NCBI GenBank assembly: GCA_045627605.1 | Contig: JAZQOA010000139.1 | Coordinates: forward strand, 1-64,000 | Source: RGIG5952 sp045627605 | Lineage (GTDB): Bacteria; Verrucomicrobiota; Kiritimatiellia; RFP12; JAAYLN01 | Length of the DNA: 64,000 bases | Reading direction: 5' to 3' | Shown: positions 33,268-42,612 of the stretch, in pieces | Numbering within the stretch: position 1 is the first letter of the stretch | How the letters are laid out: each line of letters starts with the position of its first letter | Notes under the pieces: model-generated | Seen by the model: only the letters and a program-made list of their open reading frames with translations | What the model was told of the DNA's origin: nothing | The model's database searches: none | Translations under genes and position numbers: made by a program

Positions 33268-34672
33268 CGTCCGTCTCCCCGGATGTGTTGCCGAAATGTT
33301 CCCTGAAATACCTCGCCGCGCCTTCGCGGTCGGTGAAGGCGCCGTCAAGCTGCGCCTCGTAGCAGGTCTTCAGCCAGTCGCCGAACTTCGGCGACGGGCG
33401 CAGCCCCATGGCCACGAGATCGCGTCCCTGCAGGAGGGGTTTCGGCGCGGAATCGCGAATGCTGAGCCTCTCCGCGGCGTCCGCGAGCCAGCGGAGATCG
33501 GCCCCGCCGGAGGAACCGCCAGGCGGGAAGGGGGGGCGTCCTTCGTCGTCAGCCAGCGCAACGCGGATGAGCCGGTCGAGGCGGATGACCTTCGCGGCGA
33601 GGCGGCGAACGGCGGCGTCGCCTGCGCCGGCCCTCCAGAGCGCGTAGGGCTGCATGTGGTGCGTGACGAGCGGCGGCACCTCCTTGAGGAGCGCCTCCTC
33701 GTTGGTGAGCCGCCGGAGGAAGGAGAGGGTGGGGGCGAGCCCCGCCTCGTCGTGGCCGATCGAGCGGATGTGGCCGCGCTCGAACCGTGTCGTTGCGGGC
33801 TTCCCGAAGTCGTGGCAGAGGACGGCGAGGCCGACGACGAGGTCTTCGCGGCTGTCGTCGGAGCGGCACCGCGAAAAGGCGTCGAGGCTGGCGAGGGTGT
33901 GGTTCCAGACGTCGCCCTCGGGGTGCCATTGCGGATCCTGGCGGCAGCCGATGAGTGCCGTGAGCTCGGGGTAGTCCCTCGTCCACCCGGTTTCGCGGAG
34001 GAAGTTCATCCCCTTGGAAATCGCGACGCCTTTTTCAAGAAGCTTTGCCCATTCCCCGAAGAGGCGCTCGCGGGGAAGCCCTTCCGACGTCATCGTCCGG
34101 CAAACCGCGATGGTTTCGGGGGCGGGGGCGAGGTCGAACCGCGCCACGAACTGCATGCCCCTCAGGACGCGCAGGGGGTCTTCCCGGAATTTTTCCGAGA
34201 CGTGGCGCAGCACCTTGGCCGCGAGGTCGCGCCGGCCCCCGAAGGGGTCGGCAATTTCATCTCCGAGCGGGTCGTAGTAGATTGCGTTGATGGTGAAGTC
34301 GCGCCGCGCGGCCGCCTCCTCGACGCTGAGCGTCGGGTCGGAGTAGATGTCGAAGCCCTTGTGCCCGGTGCCGTGCTTTGACTCGCGGCGCGGGAGCGCG
34401 ATGTCGATGTCGAGATGGCGGAGCTTGACGACGCCGAACGACTCGCCCACGAGATCGAGCTCGAATTCCCGCGAAAGGACTTCGCGGAGCCTGTCCGGGG
34501 CGAGTCCGAAGACCTCGATGTCGACGTCTTTTGCCACGGCGCCGCAAAGGAGGTCGCGGACGGCTCCGCCGACAAGAAAGGCGCGTCCGCCTGCGTCGCG
34601 GACAAGTCTGGCGACATCTTGCGTCGCCTTGCGGATGGGTTCCGCGACTTTTGAAAGGTCGAGACTGGGCAC
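33257..34672 (-). CDS. CCA tRNA nucleotidyltransferase / poly(A) polymerase family with HD domain
   Basis: A 471-residue protein starting at a GTG (34672). The start is supported by TAGGAG, which overlaps the stop of the preceding ung gene. The nucleotidyltransferase head has FLVGGAVRDLLCG and KDVDIEVFG (the catalytic D-x-D), then RRDFTINAI and DPFGGRRDL. A C-terminal HD domain carries LAVLCHDFGKPATT. It adds or repairs the tRNA 3' CCA end. The tRNA-Arg gene in this window already encodes CCA, so here the enzyme would mainly repair it. Confidence 0.9.
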   Translation of the reverse strand: MPSLDLSKVAEPIRKATQDVARLVRDAGGRAFLVGGAVRDLLCGAVAKDVDIEVFGLAPDRLREVLSREFELDLVGESFGVVKLRHLDIDIALPRRESKHGTGHKGFDIYSDPTLSVEEAAARRDFTINAIYYDPLGDEIADPFGGRRDLAAKVLRHVSEKFREDPLRVLRGMQFVARFDLAPAPETIAVCRTMTSEGLPRERLFGEWAKLLEKGVAISKGMNFLRETGWTRDYPELTALIGCRQDPQWHPEGDVWNHTLASLDAFSRCRSDDSREDLVVGLAVLCHDFGKPATTRFERGHIRSIGHDEAGLAPTLSFLRRLTNEEALLKEVPPLVTHHMQPYALWRAGAGDAAVRRLAAKVIRLDRLIRVALADDEGRPPFPPGGSSGGADLRWLADAAERLSIRDSAPKPLLQGRDLVAMGLRPSPKFGDWLKTCYEAQLDGAFTDREGAARYFREHFGNTSGETDDGN

Positions 34673-34682
34673 CCTGCGACTC

Positions 34683-35348
34683 CTACCAGTTGATCGGGGC
34701 GAGGCCGTGTTCCGCGAGGTACTGGTTCGCCTTGGCGAAGTGTCCGCACCCGAAGAAGCCGCGGAACGCCGAGAGGGGCGAGGGGTGGGCCGATTCAAGG
34801 ACGAGGTGCCGTGCGCGGTCGATGAAGGCGCCTTTTCGCTGCGCGTAGCTGCCCCAGAGCATGAAGACGACATGTTCGCGCTTTTCTGCGATGACGCGCA
34901 CGACGGCGTCGGTGAAGGTCTCCCAGCCCTTGCCCTGGTGGCTTCCGGCGACGCCCGCCTGAACGGTGAGCGTGGCGTTCAGCAGCATGACGCCTTGGTC
35001 CGCCCAGTGCGAGAGGTCGCCGTTGCGGTTTGCGTACGAGAGGTGAAATTCGTCGCCGAGCTCCTTGTAGATGTTGACCAGCGAAGGCGGAATCGCAACG
35101 CCGTCCTGCACCGAGAAGCAGAGACCGTGGGCTTGTTTCGGTCCGTGGTAGGGGTCCTGCCCGAGGATGACGACCTTGACCTTGTCGAGCGGCGTGCGGT
35201 TAAACGCCTCGAAGATGAATTTCCCCGGCGGGTACACCGTGCCGCGGCTGTAGGCGTCGCGCACGAATGCGGCGAGCTTGGCGAAGTAGGGGCTGTCGAA
35301 CTCCCCTTGCAATTCGCGTTGCCACGATTGCTCTATCCTGACGTTCAT
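34683..35348 (-). CDS. ung: Uracil-DNA glycosylase, family 1
   Basis: A 221-residue base-excision-repair enzyme. It has the water-activating loop GQDPYHGPKQAHGLCFSV (catalytic Asp), LLNATLTVQAG and the DNA-intercalation loop HPSPLSAFRGFFGC. Length and motif order are normal for family 1. It is followed, with 10 bases between stop and start, by the tRNA nucleotidyltransferase gene, whose ribosome-binding site is formed by the end of ung. Confidence 0.95.
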   Translation of the reverse strand: MNVRIEQSWQRELQGEFDSPYFAKLAAFVRDAYSRGTVYPPGKFIFEAFNRTPLDKVKVVILGQDPYHGPKQAHGLCFSVQDGVAIPPSLVNIYKELGDEFHLSYANRNGDLSHWADQGVMLLNATLTVQAGVAGSHQGKGWETFTDAVVRVIAEKREHVVFMLWGSYAQRKGAFIDRARHLVLESAHPSPLSAFRGFFGCGHFAKANQYLAEHGLAPINW

Positions 35349-35375
35349 CGCGTTCCCTGCCGCAAGGCAGCTCCC

Positions 35376-36866
35376 TTAGCAGTCGTGGTAGAACGGGCCG
35401 TGGATTTGGTACGGGTAGGTGCCGAAGTCCTCGAATTCGGAGATGCCCATGTCGTGGTTGACGTCGCGGACGTGGGCGTTGAAGGCCGGGTGCGCCACGG
35501 CGTTCGGGTCGTTGGGGGCCTCCGAGCGCGTGTTCCACGAGGCCCACGCGGCGATGGCGTATTCCTCGTACATGTGGTGGCCGCGCTTGTAGTGCCAGGT
35601 GGTTTCGAGCATGCCCCAGGCCTTGTGCTTGAGGATGCCCTTTCCGAAGGCCAGTGTGTTGGGGACGTTGAACCAGGGGCAGCCAAGTGTGTCGAAGCCC
35701 TTGTCGACGAAGTGGCGCAACGTGGCCCACGAGGGCTCGCCGCTTTCCAGGTCCTTCTGCGAGAGCGAGTAGCGCCAGTCGCAGATGACAAAATCCTTCG
35801 GGAGGGCGTCGAGGATGGCGACGGTGGCGTCGGAACCGTTGGCCACGTAGCCTGTCCAGCGCGGGTCGCCGCGCCTGACGAACATGTCGTGCCACACCAT
35901 CGGGCGCGCGCCGTGCTTCTTGAGGAACTCGCCGAAGTGCAGGAGGTGGTCCCTGAGGAGCTCCGCGTAGTCGGCGCGGCGGCAGAGCGCGCAGGTGCCG
36001 GCGCCGTCGGCCTCGTCGCAGCCGAGGTGGAAGAAAGGCGGGTTGCCGAAGATGCCGAGGAGTTCGCCCACGAGGTCTTCGAGGAAGGTGCGCGTCGCGG
36101 GGTTGCTGAGGCACCAGCACCAGCCATCGGGCTCGAAGAGCGGCGCGAACTCGGGGTGGAGGTCGAGCAGGACGTGCTTGCCGGTCACGCTGCGCGAGGC
36201 CGAGGCGTGGCCGAAGATGTTGAGCTGCGGGATCGGCGTCAGGCCCAGTTCGCGGGCAAGCCGGACGATCCGGCGCAGTTCCCCCGTGGTGATCGAGTGG
36301 CCCGGCCAGGAGAACTCGGGGTGCGACTCGAAGCGCAGCGAGCCCCAGGTCTCGATGACCACGTAGTTGTACTTGTAGTAGGCGGCGAGGCGCACCTGCC
36401 GCTCAAGCTCGGCGTAAGTCGACTCCGGCGGGGGGAAGAAGCAGACGTGCATGCCGCGGAAGGCCATGTCGGGCGCATCGTCGATTTCCACGGCGGCGAG
36501 GATGAAGGAGGCGGTTTTGCCAACGCCGCGCTCCGACTCCGCCAGCTGGCGGAGCGTGAAGAGGGCGTAGCGGACGCCGCGGAGCGTTTTCGCCGCGATC
36601 GAGGTCTTGGCAGCGCCGACGCGGATTGAATAGCCCTCGTCGTTTTCCGGGACTTTTTTCAGCTCGGCCTTGGCGACCTTGGCTTCGACTTTCCAGAAGT
36701 CGCGCGCCATTTTCGCGACCAACTCGGCGGCCCCCTCCTCGGGGCACGCCACCTCGAACTTGCACTTGTCCGCGATCTTGAAAAACTTGTCGGACTTGAT
36801 TTTCAGCGACTTGACGGGCGGCATCAGGCGCCCTGCGAGGACGGCTTCCTCAATCTTAGCGTTCAT
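35376..36866 (-). CDS. Glycoside hydrolase family 20-like beta-N-acetylhexosaminidase (divergent)
   Basis: A 496-residue protein. Residues 1-125 match the GH20 N-terminal alpha/beta domain (KTLRGVRYALFTLRQLAE near 92-110). The TIM barrel holds the catalytic pair D284-E285 in HLGCDEADG. The pattern CALCRRADYAE after it is as in other GH20 enzymes. It should release terminal GlcNAc/GalNAc. No signal peptide, so imported oligosaccharides are the likely substrate. AAGGAG precedes the ATG at 36866; a divergent promoter pair drives this gene and the transketolase operon. Confidence 0.82.
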   Translation of the reverse strand: MNAKIEEAVLAGRLMPPVKSLKIKSDKFFKIADKCKFEVACPEEGAAELVAKMARDFWKVEAKVAKAELKKVPENDEGYSIRVGAAKTSIAAKTLRGVRYALFTLRQLAESERGVGKTASFILAAVEIDDAPDMAFRGMHVCFFPPPESTYAELERQVRLAAYYKYNYVVIETWGSLRFESHPEFSWPGHSITTGELRRIVRLARELGLTPIPQLNIFGHASASRSVTGKHVLLDLHPEFAPLFEPDGWCWCLSNPATRTFLEDLVGELLGIFGNPPFFHLGCDEADGAGTCALCRRADYAELLRDHLLHFGEFLKKHGARPMVWHDMFVRRGDPRWTGYVANGSDATVAILDALPKDFVICDWRYSLSQKDLESGEPSWATLRHFVDKGFDTLGCPWFNVPNTLAFGKGILKHKAWGMLETTWHYKRGHHMYEEYAIAAWASWNTRSEAPNDPNAVAHPAFNAHVRDVNHDMGISEFEDFGTYPYQIHGPFYHDC

Positions 36867-36891
36867 AAAAGCTCCTTTGGGTGTTCGTTGT

Positions 36892-36900
36892 ATTATAGCA
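36892..36900 (-). promoter_or_regulatory. Extended -10 promoter of the GH20 gene
   Basis: TTTTGTGC-TATAAT on the minus strand (hexamer 36897-36892). The same string, TTTTGTGCTATAAT, recurs on the plus strand 90 bases away. Confidence 0.6.
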
Positions 36901-36978
36901 CAAAAGACGCGCCCTGTTCGTCCCCCCGTTCGGTGACGGGCGGGAACGGGCGGCGGGCAAGTGCCGGATTGCATTTTG

Positions 36979-36987
36979 TGCTATAAT
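36979..36987 (+). promoter_or_regulatory. Extended -10 promoter of the transketolase operon
   Basis: TTTTGTGC-TATAAT (hexamer 36982-36987), 26 bases before the ATG at 37013. It mirrors the promoter of the divergent GH20 gene, so the two units may be co-regulated. Confidence 0.6.
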
Positions 36988-37012
36988 TTTTAGCCACTTG
37001 AAAGGAGTCTTT

Positions 37013-37837
37013 ATGAACAGCGCTCAACGAAGCGAATGCAAGGCGCTCGCGAAGAAAATTCGCCTGCACTGCCTGCAAATGGTTTGGAATGGCAAGAGCG
37101 GCCACATCGGCAGCATGCTTTCGACGGCGGACATCTACCCCGTCCTCTACAAGCACATTCTCAAGGTTGACCCGGCGAACCCGAAGATGGAGGACCGCGA
37201 CCGGTTCCTGCTCAGCAAGGGTCATGGCGGCGCGGCGCTTCTCGCCTGCCTTGCCGAGGAGGGATTCTTCCCGCTCGACTGGCTGGACCGCTACTACTGC
37301 GACGACGGCAAGCTCTCCGGGCACATCTCCCACCACATTCCCGGCGTCGAGTTCTCGTCGGGTTCGCTGGGCCATGGCCTGCCTGTCGCCTGCGGCATGG
37401 CGATGTCCGCGAAGCAGGCCGGCAAGGCGCACCGCATCTTCGTGATGTCTTCCGACGGCGACCTCAACGAGGGGTCGTCCTGGGAGGCGATCATGCTCGC
37501 CGGCCAGCACCACTGGGACAACCTCGTCATGCTCGTCGACTACAACCGCCTCCAGGCGCTGGGCTGCTCGCAGGACATCGTGAACCTCGAGCCGCTTTGC
37601 CCGAAGCTGGAGATGTTTGGTTGGCGCGCCGCGGAGTGCGACGGGCACGACCCCGACGCAATCGAGGCGGCCCTCAAGGCGCTCCCGCTGGAGAAGGGCA
37701 AGCCTTCAGCCATCATTTTCCGCACCGTCAAGGGCAAGGGCGTCAGCTTCATGGAGAACAACTACAAGTGGCACTACGGGGGCCTCACCGAAGAACTCCT
37801 CGCCCAGGCCAAGAAGGAAGTGGAGGCGATGGAATAA
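37013..37837 (+). CDS. Transketolase, N-terminal (TPP-binding) subunit
   Basis: A 274-residue protein equal to the first third of a normal transketolase. It has the thiamine-diphosphate features KSGHIGSMLSTAD, LLSKGHGGAALLACL, GSLGHGLPVACGMAMS and the TPP motif SSDGDLNEGSSWEAI followed by VDYNRLQALG. It acts with the C-terminal subunit encoded 2 bases downstream to move two-carbon units in the pentose phosphate pathway. AAAGGAG lies before the ATG at 37013. Split transketolases of this type are common in anaerobes and archaea. Confidence 0.92.
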   Translation: MNSAQRSECKALAKKIRLHCLQMVWNGKSGHIGSMLSTADIYPVLYKHILKVDPANPKMEDRDRFLLSKGHGGAALLACLAEEGFFPLDWLDRYYCDDGKLSGHISHHIPGVEFSSGSLGHGLPVACGMAMSAKQAGKAHRIFVMSSDGDLNEGSSWEAIMLAGQHHWDNLVMLVDYNRLQALGCSQDIVNLEPLCPKLEMFGWRAAECDGHDPDAIEAALKALPLEKGKPSAIIFRTVKGKGVSFMENNYKWHYGGLTEELLAQAKKEVEAME

Positions 37838-37838
37838 A

Positions 37839-38762
37839 ATGAGAAAGGCTTTCAACCAGGAGCTCCTGAAGATCGCGGAGAAGGATCCCCGCGTGTTCAT
37901 GATTCTCGCGGACATCGGCTACGGCGAAATCGAGCCCTTCGCCAACAAGTTCCCCGACCGCTTCATCAACTGCGGCGTCGCCGAGCAGAACATGACGGGC
38001 GTCGCCTGCGGCGTGGCGATGGAGGGAAACACCGCGATCACCTATTCGATCGCCAACTTCCCGACGCTCCGCTGCCTTGAGCAGGTCCGCAACGACGTCT
38101 GCTACCACGACGCCAACGTCAAGATCGTCATCATCGGCGGCGGCATGGCCTACGGCGAACTCGGCGTCTCGCACCACTCCACCGAGGACATCGCCATTAT
38201 GCGCGCGTTGCCCAACATGGTGGTGCTCTGCCCGTGCGACATTCCCGAGGCCCGTGCGGCGACGCACGCGATGATGGCCTACAAGGGGCCCGTCTATTTC
38301 CGCTGCGGCTACAAAAACGAGCCGGACATCAACCCCGGCCCCGTCACGGACTTCAGGATTGGCGGCAGCACGCGCCTCCGCGAGGGCAAGGCCGCCACCG
38401 TGATGTTCGCGGGGACCATCGGCTACAACGCCAAGCTCGCGGTCGAGCAATTGGCCGGGGAGGGCATCGAGTGCCGCCTTGTCAGCCTCTATTCCGTGAA
38501 GCCGATCGACAAGGCGCAGATTGTCGCGGCCGCAAAAGAAACCGGCGGCATCGTCGTCATCGAGGAGCACAACGTCTCCGGCGGCGTCGGCAGCGCCGTG
38601 GCCGAGGTCCTGGCGGACGAAGGCTGCCTGGGCGTACCGTTCAGGCGGCTCGCCATCCCCGACACCTACATCACCAAGATCGGCACGCAGGGGTGGCTTT
38701 GCGACCAGTATGGCATCGGCGTCAAGGACGTTGTCGCCGCCGTCAAGTCCATCGTCCGGTAG
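37839..38762 (+). CDS. Transketolase, C-terminal subunit
   Basis: A 307-residue partner with the pyrimidine-binding domain (FPDRFINCGVAEQNMTGVAC, containing the catalytic Glu) and the C-terminal transketolase domain (VVIEEHNVSGGVGSAVAEVL). Gene order, the one-base gap to the N-terminal subunit and lengths all fit a two-chain transketolase. A 1-deoxyxylulose-5-phosphate synthase-like role is less likely because of the split form. Confidence 0.92.
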   Translation: MRKAFNQELLKIAEKDPRVFMILADIGYGEIEPFANKFPDRFINCGVAEQNMTGVACGVAMEGNTAITYSIANFPTLRCLEQVRNDVCYHDANVKIVIIGGGMAYGELGVSHHSTEDIAIMRALPNMVVLCPCDIPEARAATHAMMAYKGPVYFRCGYKNEPDINPGPVTDFRIGGSTRLREGKAATVMFAGTIGYNAKLAVEQLAGEGIECRLVSLYSVKPIDKAQIVAAAKETGGIVVIEEHNVSGGVGSAVAEVLADEGCLGVPFRRLAIPDTYITKIGTQGWLCDQYGIGVKDVVAAVKSIVR

Positions 38763-38844
38763 TTTTTGAATGGCGCGGTGCGTTGACCCGGCGTTGCCTT
38801 GCCGGTGCAACTGCCCGCGCCGTTGCTTTTGCAAGGTTGAAAAA

Positions 38845-39753
38845 ATGTCGAATATCCGTTGCACGCATTTCTACGACTGGCCGTCCGTGAACGAGCACTC
38901 GTTCGAGAGCGTCCTCAACGAGTTCAAGGAGAACGGCGTCGATACGCTCACGTTCGCCACTTATTTCACCAACTACGTTTACGGCGACCCGAACAAGGCC
39001 GTCCGCCTGAGGAAGCTCCTCGACAAGACGGGTGTCTCCATGCCCGACGCCCATGGCCTTTGGGGCGGGCTGTGGGATCTTTGCGCCGCCGACACCTTCA
39101 TGCGCAAGTACCTGGCCGAAGGCCACAAGCTCAGCATGTCGATTCTCGCGGATTTCGGCGTCAAGACCTACACGGTGCACATCGGCGCCGCCGAATGCGT
39201 GGAAAACGGCGGACGCTACACGCCGGAAATGCATGCCCGCGCGTTGGCCACGCTTGAGGCGATCTTGCCGACGGCCGAGAAACTTGGCATGGTCGTGTGC
39301 GTGGAGAACGCCTTCGAACCCGCCAACACGCCCGCCATCGTCGAAAGCTGCATTTTGCCGTTCGGGGATTCGCCCGCGATCGGGTGCTGCCTCGACGTCG
39401 GCCATGTCAACGTGATGAACGCCGAGATTCCGCGGCCCGACGAAAAGATGGCGGAAAGCTGGCTCAACGTCCACATGTGGGGCAACCGCATGCGCGAGAA
39501 CATGCTTCCCGTGGGGGAGGCCATCCGCAAGCTGGCGCCTTATATCGTCACGACCCACGTCCACGACAACGACGGCTGGAACGACCAGCACCTTTGCCCG
39601 GGGCTGGGCGTTTGCGACTTCGACCTCGTTTTCGCGGAACTTGCCAAGTGCCCGCGTCTGCAGTCCGTGCAGAACGAGTCCTGCTTCCATGCCGGCGGAA
39701 CTTCCATCGCCCAGGCGTGCCGGGTCTTCAAAAAACTGATGGAAAAGCTCTGA
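38845..39753 (+). CDS. Sugar phosphate isomerase/epimerase (AP-endonuclease-2-like TIM barrel)
   Basis: A 302-residue TIM-barrel protein of the xylose-isomerase-like superfamily. Metal-site elements are present: VHIGAAECVENG, VCVENAFEPA (Glu), GCCLDVGHVNVM (Asp and His), THVHDNDGWNDQHLCPG and the last QNESCF. It probably isomerises or epimerises a keto-sugar. It is 82 bases after the transketolase genes and precedes ApbE. The specific substrate cannot be read from sequence. Confidence 0.85.
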   Translation: MSNIRCTHFYDWPSVNEHSFESVLNEFKENGVDTLTFATYFTNYVYGDPNKAVRLRKLLDKTGVSMPDAHGLWGGLWDLCAADTFMRKYLAEGHKLSMSILADFGVKTYTVHIGAAECVENGGRYTPEMHARALATLEAILPTAEKLGMVVCVENAFEPANTPAIVESCILPFGDSPAIGCCLDVGHVNVMNAEIPRPDEKMAESWLNVHMWGNRMRENMLPVGEAIRKLAPYIVTTHVHDNDGWNDQHLCPGLGVCDFDLVFAELAKCPRLQSVQNESCFHAGGTSIAQACRVFKKLMEKL

Positions 39754-39874
39754 AAGCCAAACCATGGCGCAGGCTCGTTGACCTGCCCCGGCGCGTGAGC
39801 GTCACCTTCGAGGCGCGAAGGTGAAGGGTCGCTTGTCGAAATGCCACGCTTGGGCGCGTTCCCGGTGTAATCGA

Positions 39875-40891
39875 ATGGCGAAGGCAGATACCAAGGTAAA
39901 CATCCCAGGCAGGTTTGCCGCGCTTTGCGTGGGGACGTGCATTGTGATTGCCGCGGCTGTCACGCTGTCGCCCCGCCGCCACAATGGCGGCGCGAATGCC
40001 GGGCGGGAAGAGTGGCGATGGCTTTCAATGGGAACTGTCGCCGAGTTCTCCACGGAGGCTGCTGGCGCCGCGGGCGAAGCCGAGCGAAGCATCGTCGCGG
40101 CCGCCTTTGACGAAGTCGAGCGCACCTTGAGCGTATTCAATCCCGACAGCGTTTTGTCACGGCTGAATGCGGGCGGCGAAATCGAATTGCCCTTGATTGA
40201 CGATCCCTGCGCCTGCGACATCCTCAAGGTCATTTCATTTGCCCTTGAAACAGCCCGGGCGACGGATGGCGCGTTTGACCCGACGGTGAATCCGCTGATG
40301 CGTCTCTGGGGATTCCGCAAGGGCGTGGAAAATGCAGAGGCGCCTTCCGAGGCGTCCATATCCAACGTGCTGGCAACCGTTGGCTACCGGCATGTCGGCA
40401 TCACGACCAACGGGGAGGGCCGCGCGACCGTCAAGTTCGACAAGCCCGGCGTCGAGCTGGATCTCGGCGGCATCGCCAAGGGGTATGCCGTGGACCTGGC
40501 ATATGAACGGCTCGTCAAAGCGGGCGCCGCGAACTTCCTCGTCAATTTCGGCGGCAACATCCGCGTTCACGGAAAGCCCGTGAACGGCGGGGACGTTTGG
40601 CGGATGGCAATCCGCGATCCCGCCAATCCCGGAAGGACGACGGGGGACGTGCTTGAGCTAGCGGGCGGCGAGGCCGTCGCCACATCCGGCAGTTACGAGC
40701 GGTATGTCGAAATCGAAGGGTGCCGCTACTCGCACATCCTCGATCCCCGCACGGGGCATCCGGTCGGGCGGGGCGGGTCGGTTTCCGTGGTAGCGCCGAC
40801 GGCCATGGCGGCGGACGCCTTTTCGACCGCGTACTTTGTCGCGGGGGAGTCACAGGGTAATGCCGCGATGACCGTGAAAGTGGTAGAATAG
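39875..40891 (+). CDS. apbE: FAD:protein FMN transferase (ApbE)
   Basis: A 338-residue protein with an N-terminal membrane/signal helix (about 14-33), without lipobox. ApbE motifs are FNPDSVLSRLNAGG, GAFDPTVNPLMRLWG, LDLGGIAKGYAVD and TSGSYERY plus YSHILDPRTGHPVG. It attaches FMN covalently to threonines of flavoproteins such as Rnf/Nqr subunits or related electron-transfer proteins on the outer face. None of those targets lies in the window. A hairpin at 39803-39823 (CACCTTCG/CGAAGGTG) precedes it without a T-tract. Confidence 0.92.
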   Translation: MAKADTKVNIPGRFAALCVGTCIVIAAAVTLSPRRHNGGANAGREEWRWLSMGTVAEFSTEAAGAAGEAERSIVAAAFDEVERTLSVFNPDSVLSRLNAGGEIELPLIDDPCACDILKVISFALETARATDGAFDPTVNPLMRLWGFRKGVENAEAPSEASISNVLATVGYRHVGITTNGEGRATVKFDKPGVELDLGGIAKGYAVDLAYERLVKAGAANFLVNFGGNIRVHGKPVNGGDVWRMAIRDPANPGRTTGDVLELAGGEAVATSGSYERYVEIEGCRYSHILDPRTGHPVGRGGSVSVVAPTAMAADAFSTAYFVAGESQGNAAMTVKVVE

Positions 40892-40912
40892 GAAGAGAAG
40901 CAAGGAGTCTGC

Positions 40913-42592
40913 ATGAATTCGTTCCCCAATTATCCGTTGCGTGAAGTGACCGATCTTGATGGCGTATGGGATTTCCATTTCATCCCCGAGGAGCAAGCCC
41001 CGGCGCTTGAAGCCTTTTCCCCTTCGGGCGTTGTCTTCGACTCGCTGGAGACGGTCCCCGGCGTTTTCGACGCCACGCAACCGCTGGCCGGACTTCGTGG
41101 CATCGGCGTTTACCGCCGCCTGTTTTCGCTTGCCCGCGGCGGACGCCATGTCTTCACCTGCGGGGGCTTTATGCTGGCGGCCCGCGTCTTTGTCGACGGT
41201 GTTGAAATTGGCCGCACCGACCTCCCGTATTCAAAGGTCCGGTTTGAGTTCGCCGCGGAGGCCGGGGCGCATGAAATCGTGGCGGCCTGCGACAATCGTT
41301 TCGCCTCCACGCCGATGTGGCTCTATTACTACGACTTCTACGCCTACGGCGGTATCATCAGGCACGCCGACATCATGGACGTGCCTGCGGACGCGGTATT
41401 GCGGGCCGCGGTATTCACGCTGTCGCTCGAAGGCGACATCCGCATCGACGTCTCCTTTGACGCGGCCGTCCGCGACGGGACGAGGAAACTTACCGTCGCC
41501 TTCGACGGCGGGGAGGCGCGCGAAGTCAAGGCGCAGATCGCCGGGGGGCGCGCCTCGCTGAAGCTGCGCGTACCAAACCCGACGCTTTGGTCGCCGGAAT
41601 CGCCCAGCTTGCATACCGTGACCGTCTCGACCGGGGCCGACGCCGTGACCGAAAGGTTCGGCCTGCGCATAGTCGAGTCCAAAGACGCCAAAATCCTTGT
41701 CAACGGCAAGCCCATCCGGCTATGGGGGTTCAACCGCCACGAGTCCGACCCCGACCTTGGCCCCGCGCTGGGCCCGCAGCAGCACCTCCAGGACCTCAAG
41801 CTCCTCAAGGAGATGAACGGCAACTTCATCCGCGGCTGCCACTACCCGCAGAACCAGGGCTTCCTCGATCTCTGCGACCAGATGGGCGTCTTCGTGTGGG
41901 AGGAGTCGCTTGGATGGGGCAACCAGGAGAAGCAGCTCGCGGACAGGACGTTCTTCGACCACCAGGTCGAGGCGACCCGCATGATGGTGCGCGAAAGCAT
42001 CAACCACCCGTCCGTCATCCTCTGGGGCTTCCTCAACGAGGGGGCGTCGGACTTCCCCCAGGCGCGGCCGCTCTACAAGAAGCTCGCCGAAACCATCCGC
42101 CGCGAAGATTCCTCGCGGCTCGTCACCTACGCCTGCAACAGGTATGAGCGCGACATCTGCTTCGAATTCGCCGACGTGATGTCGATCAACGCCTATCCCG
42201 CCTGGTATTCGCAAAGCGAGAAGCCGAAGGACTTCGCGAACATCGAACCCTACGTCAAGCGCTTCGCCGCCCTGGCTGATCTCCCGGAAAACCGGCACAT
42301 GCCCCTCATCATGAGCGAGATCGGCGGCGGCGCCCTCTACGGGTGCCACGACAGGGTCGGCTCGCAGTGGAGCGAGGAATACCAGGCCGAGCTTATCGGG
42401 CGTGTCGCGGACGCCATCATCGCCAACGAACGCTACACGGGCGTCGCCTTCTGGCACTTCGCCGACGCCCGCACGTATGTTTCGAGCATCTACCGTCCGC
42501 GAGGCTTCAACAACAAGGGCGTGCTCGACGAGTACCGCCGCCCCAAGATGGCCTTCGACGTCGTCCGCGAGAAATTCGGCGCGGCGAAATAG
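40913..42592 (+). CDS. Glycoside hydrolase family 2 (beta-glucuronidase/galactosidase-like)
   Basis: A 559-residue enzyme with the GH2 order: jelly-roll sugar-binding domain (1-160), immunoglobulin-like domain (about 160-255) and TIM barrel. The acid/base Glu is E376 (WGFLNEGASD) and the nucleophile Glu is E469 (LIMSEIGGGALYG). The stretch IRGCHYPQNQGFLDLCDQMG is also standard. The size and NEGAS motif are closer to beta-glucuronidases than to large beta-galactosidases, but substrate is uncertain. No signal peptide. It follows apbE by 21 bases with AAGGAG before the ATG. Confidence 0.9.
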   Translation: MNSFPNYPLREVTDLDGVWDFHFIPEEQAPALEAFSPSGVVFDSLETVPGVFDATQPLAGLRGIGVYRRLFSLARGGRHVFTCGGFMLAARVFVDGVEIGRTDLPYSKVRFEFAAEAGAHEIVAACDNRFASTPMWLYYYDFYAYGGIIRHADIMDVPADAVLRAAVFTLSLEGDIRIDVSFDAAVRDGTRKLTVAFDGGEAREVKAQIAGGRASLKLRVPNPTLWSPESPSLHTVTVSTGADAVTERFGLRIVESKDAKILVNGKPIRLWGFNRHESDPDLGPALGPQQHLQDLKLLKEMNGNFIRGCHYPQNQGFLDLCDQMGVFVWEESLGWGNQEKQLADRTFFDHQVEATRMMVRESINHPSVILWGFLNEGASDFPQARPLYKKLAETIRREDSSRLVTYACNRYERDICFEFADVMSINAYPAWYSQSEKPKDFANIEPYVKRFAALADLPENRHMPLIMSEIGGGALYGCHDRVGSQWSEEYQAELIGRVADAIIANERYTGVAFWHFADARTYVSSIYRPRGFNNKGVLDEYRRPKMAFDVVREKFGAAK

Positions 42593-42612
42593 CACCCTGG
42601 TTCATTTCCGAC

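Noticed and set aside
34347..36629. A 760-codon open frame on the plus strand opposite the nucleotidyltransferase, ung and GH20 genes
   Set aside because: It is the antisense shadow of three well-identified genes in GC-rich sequence. Its translation is Val/Ala/Glu/Arg-rich with no domain.
39803..39823. Hairpin CACCTTCG/CGAAGGTG before apbE as a terminator
   Set aside because: Good 8-bp stem but no T-tract, so a terminator call is not supported; mentioned only in the apbE entry.
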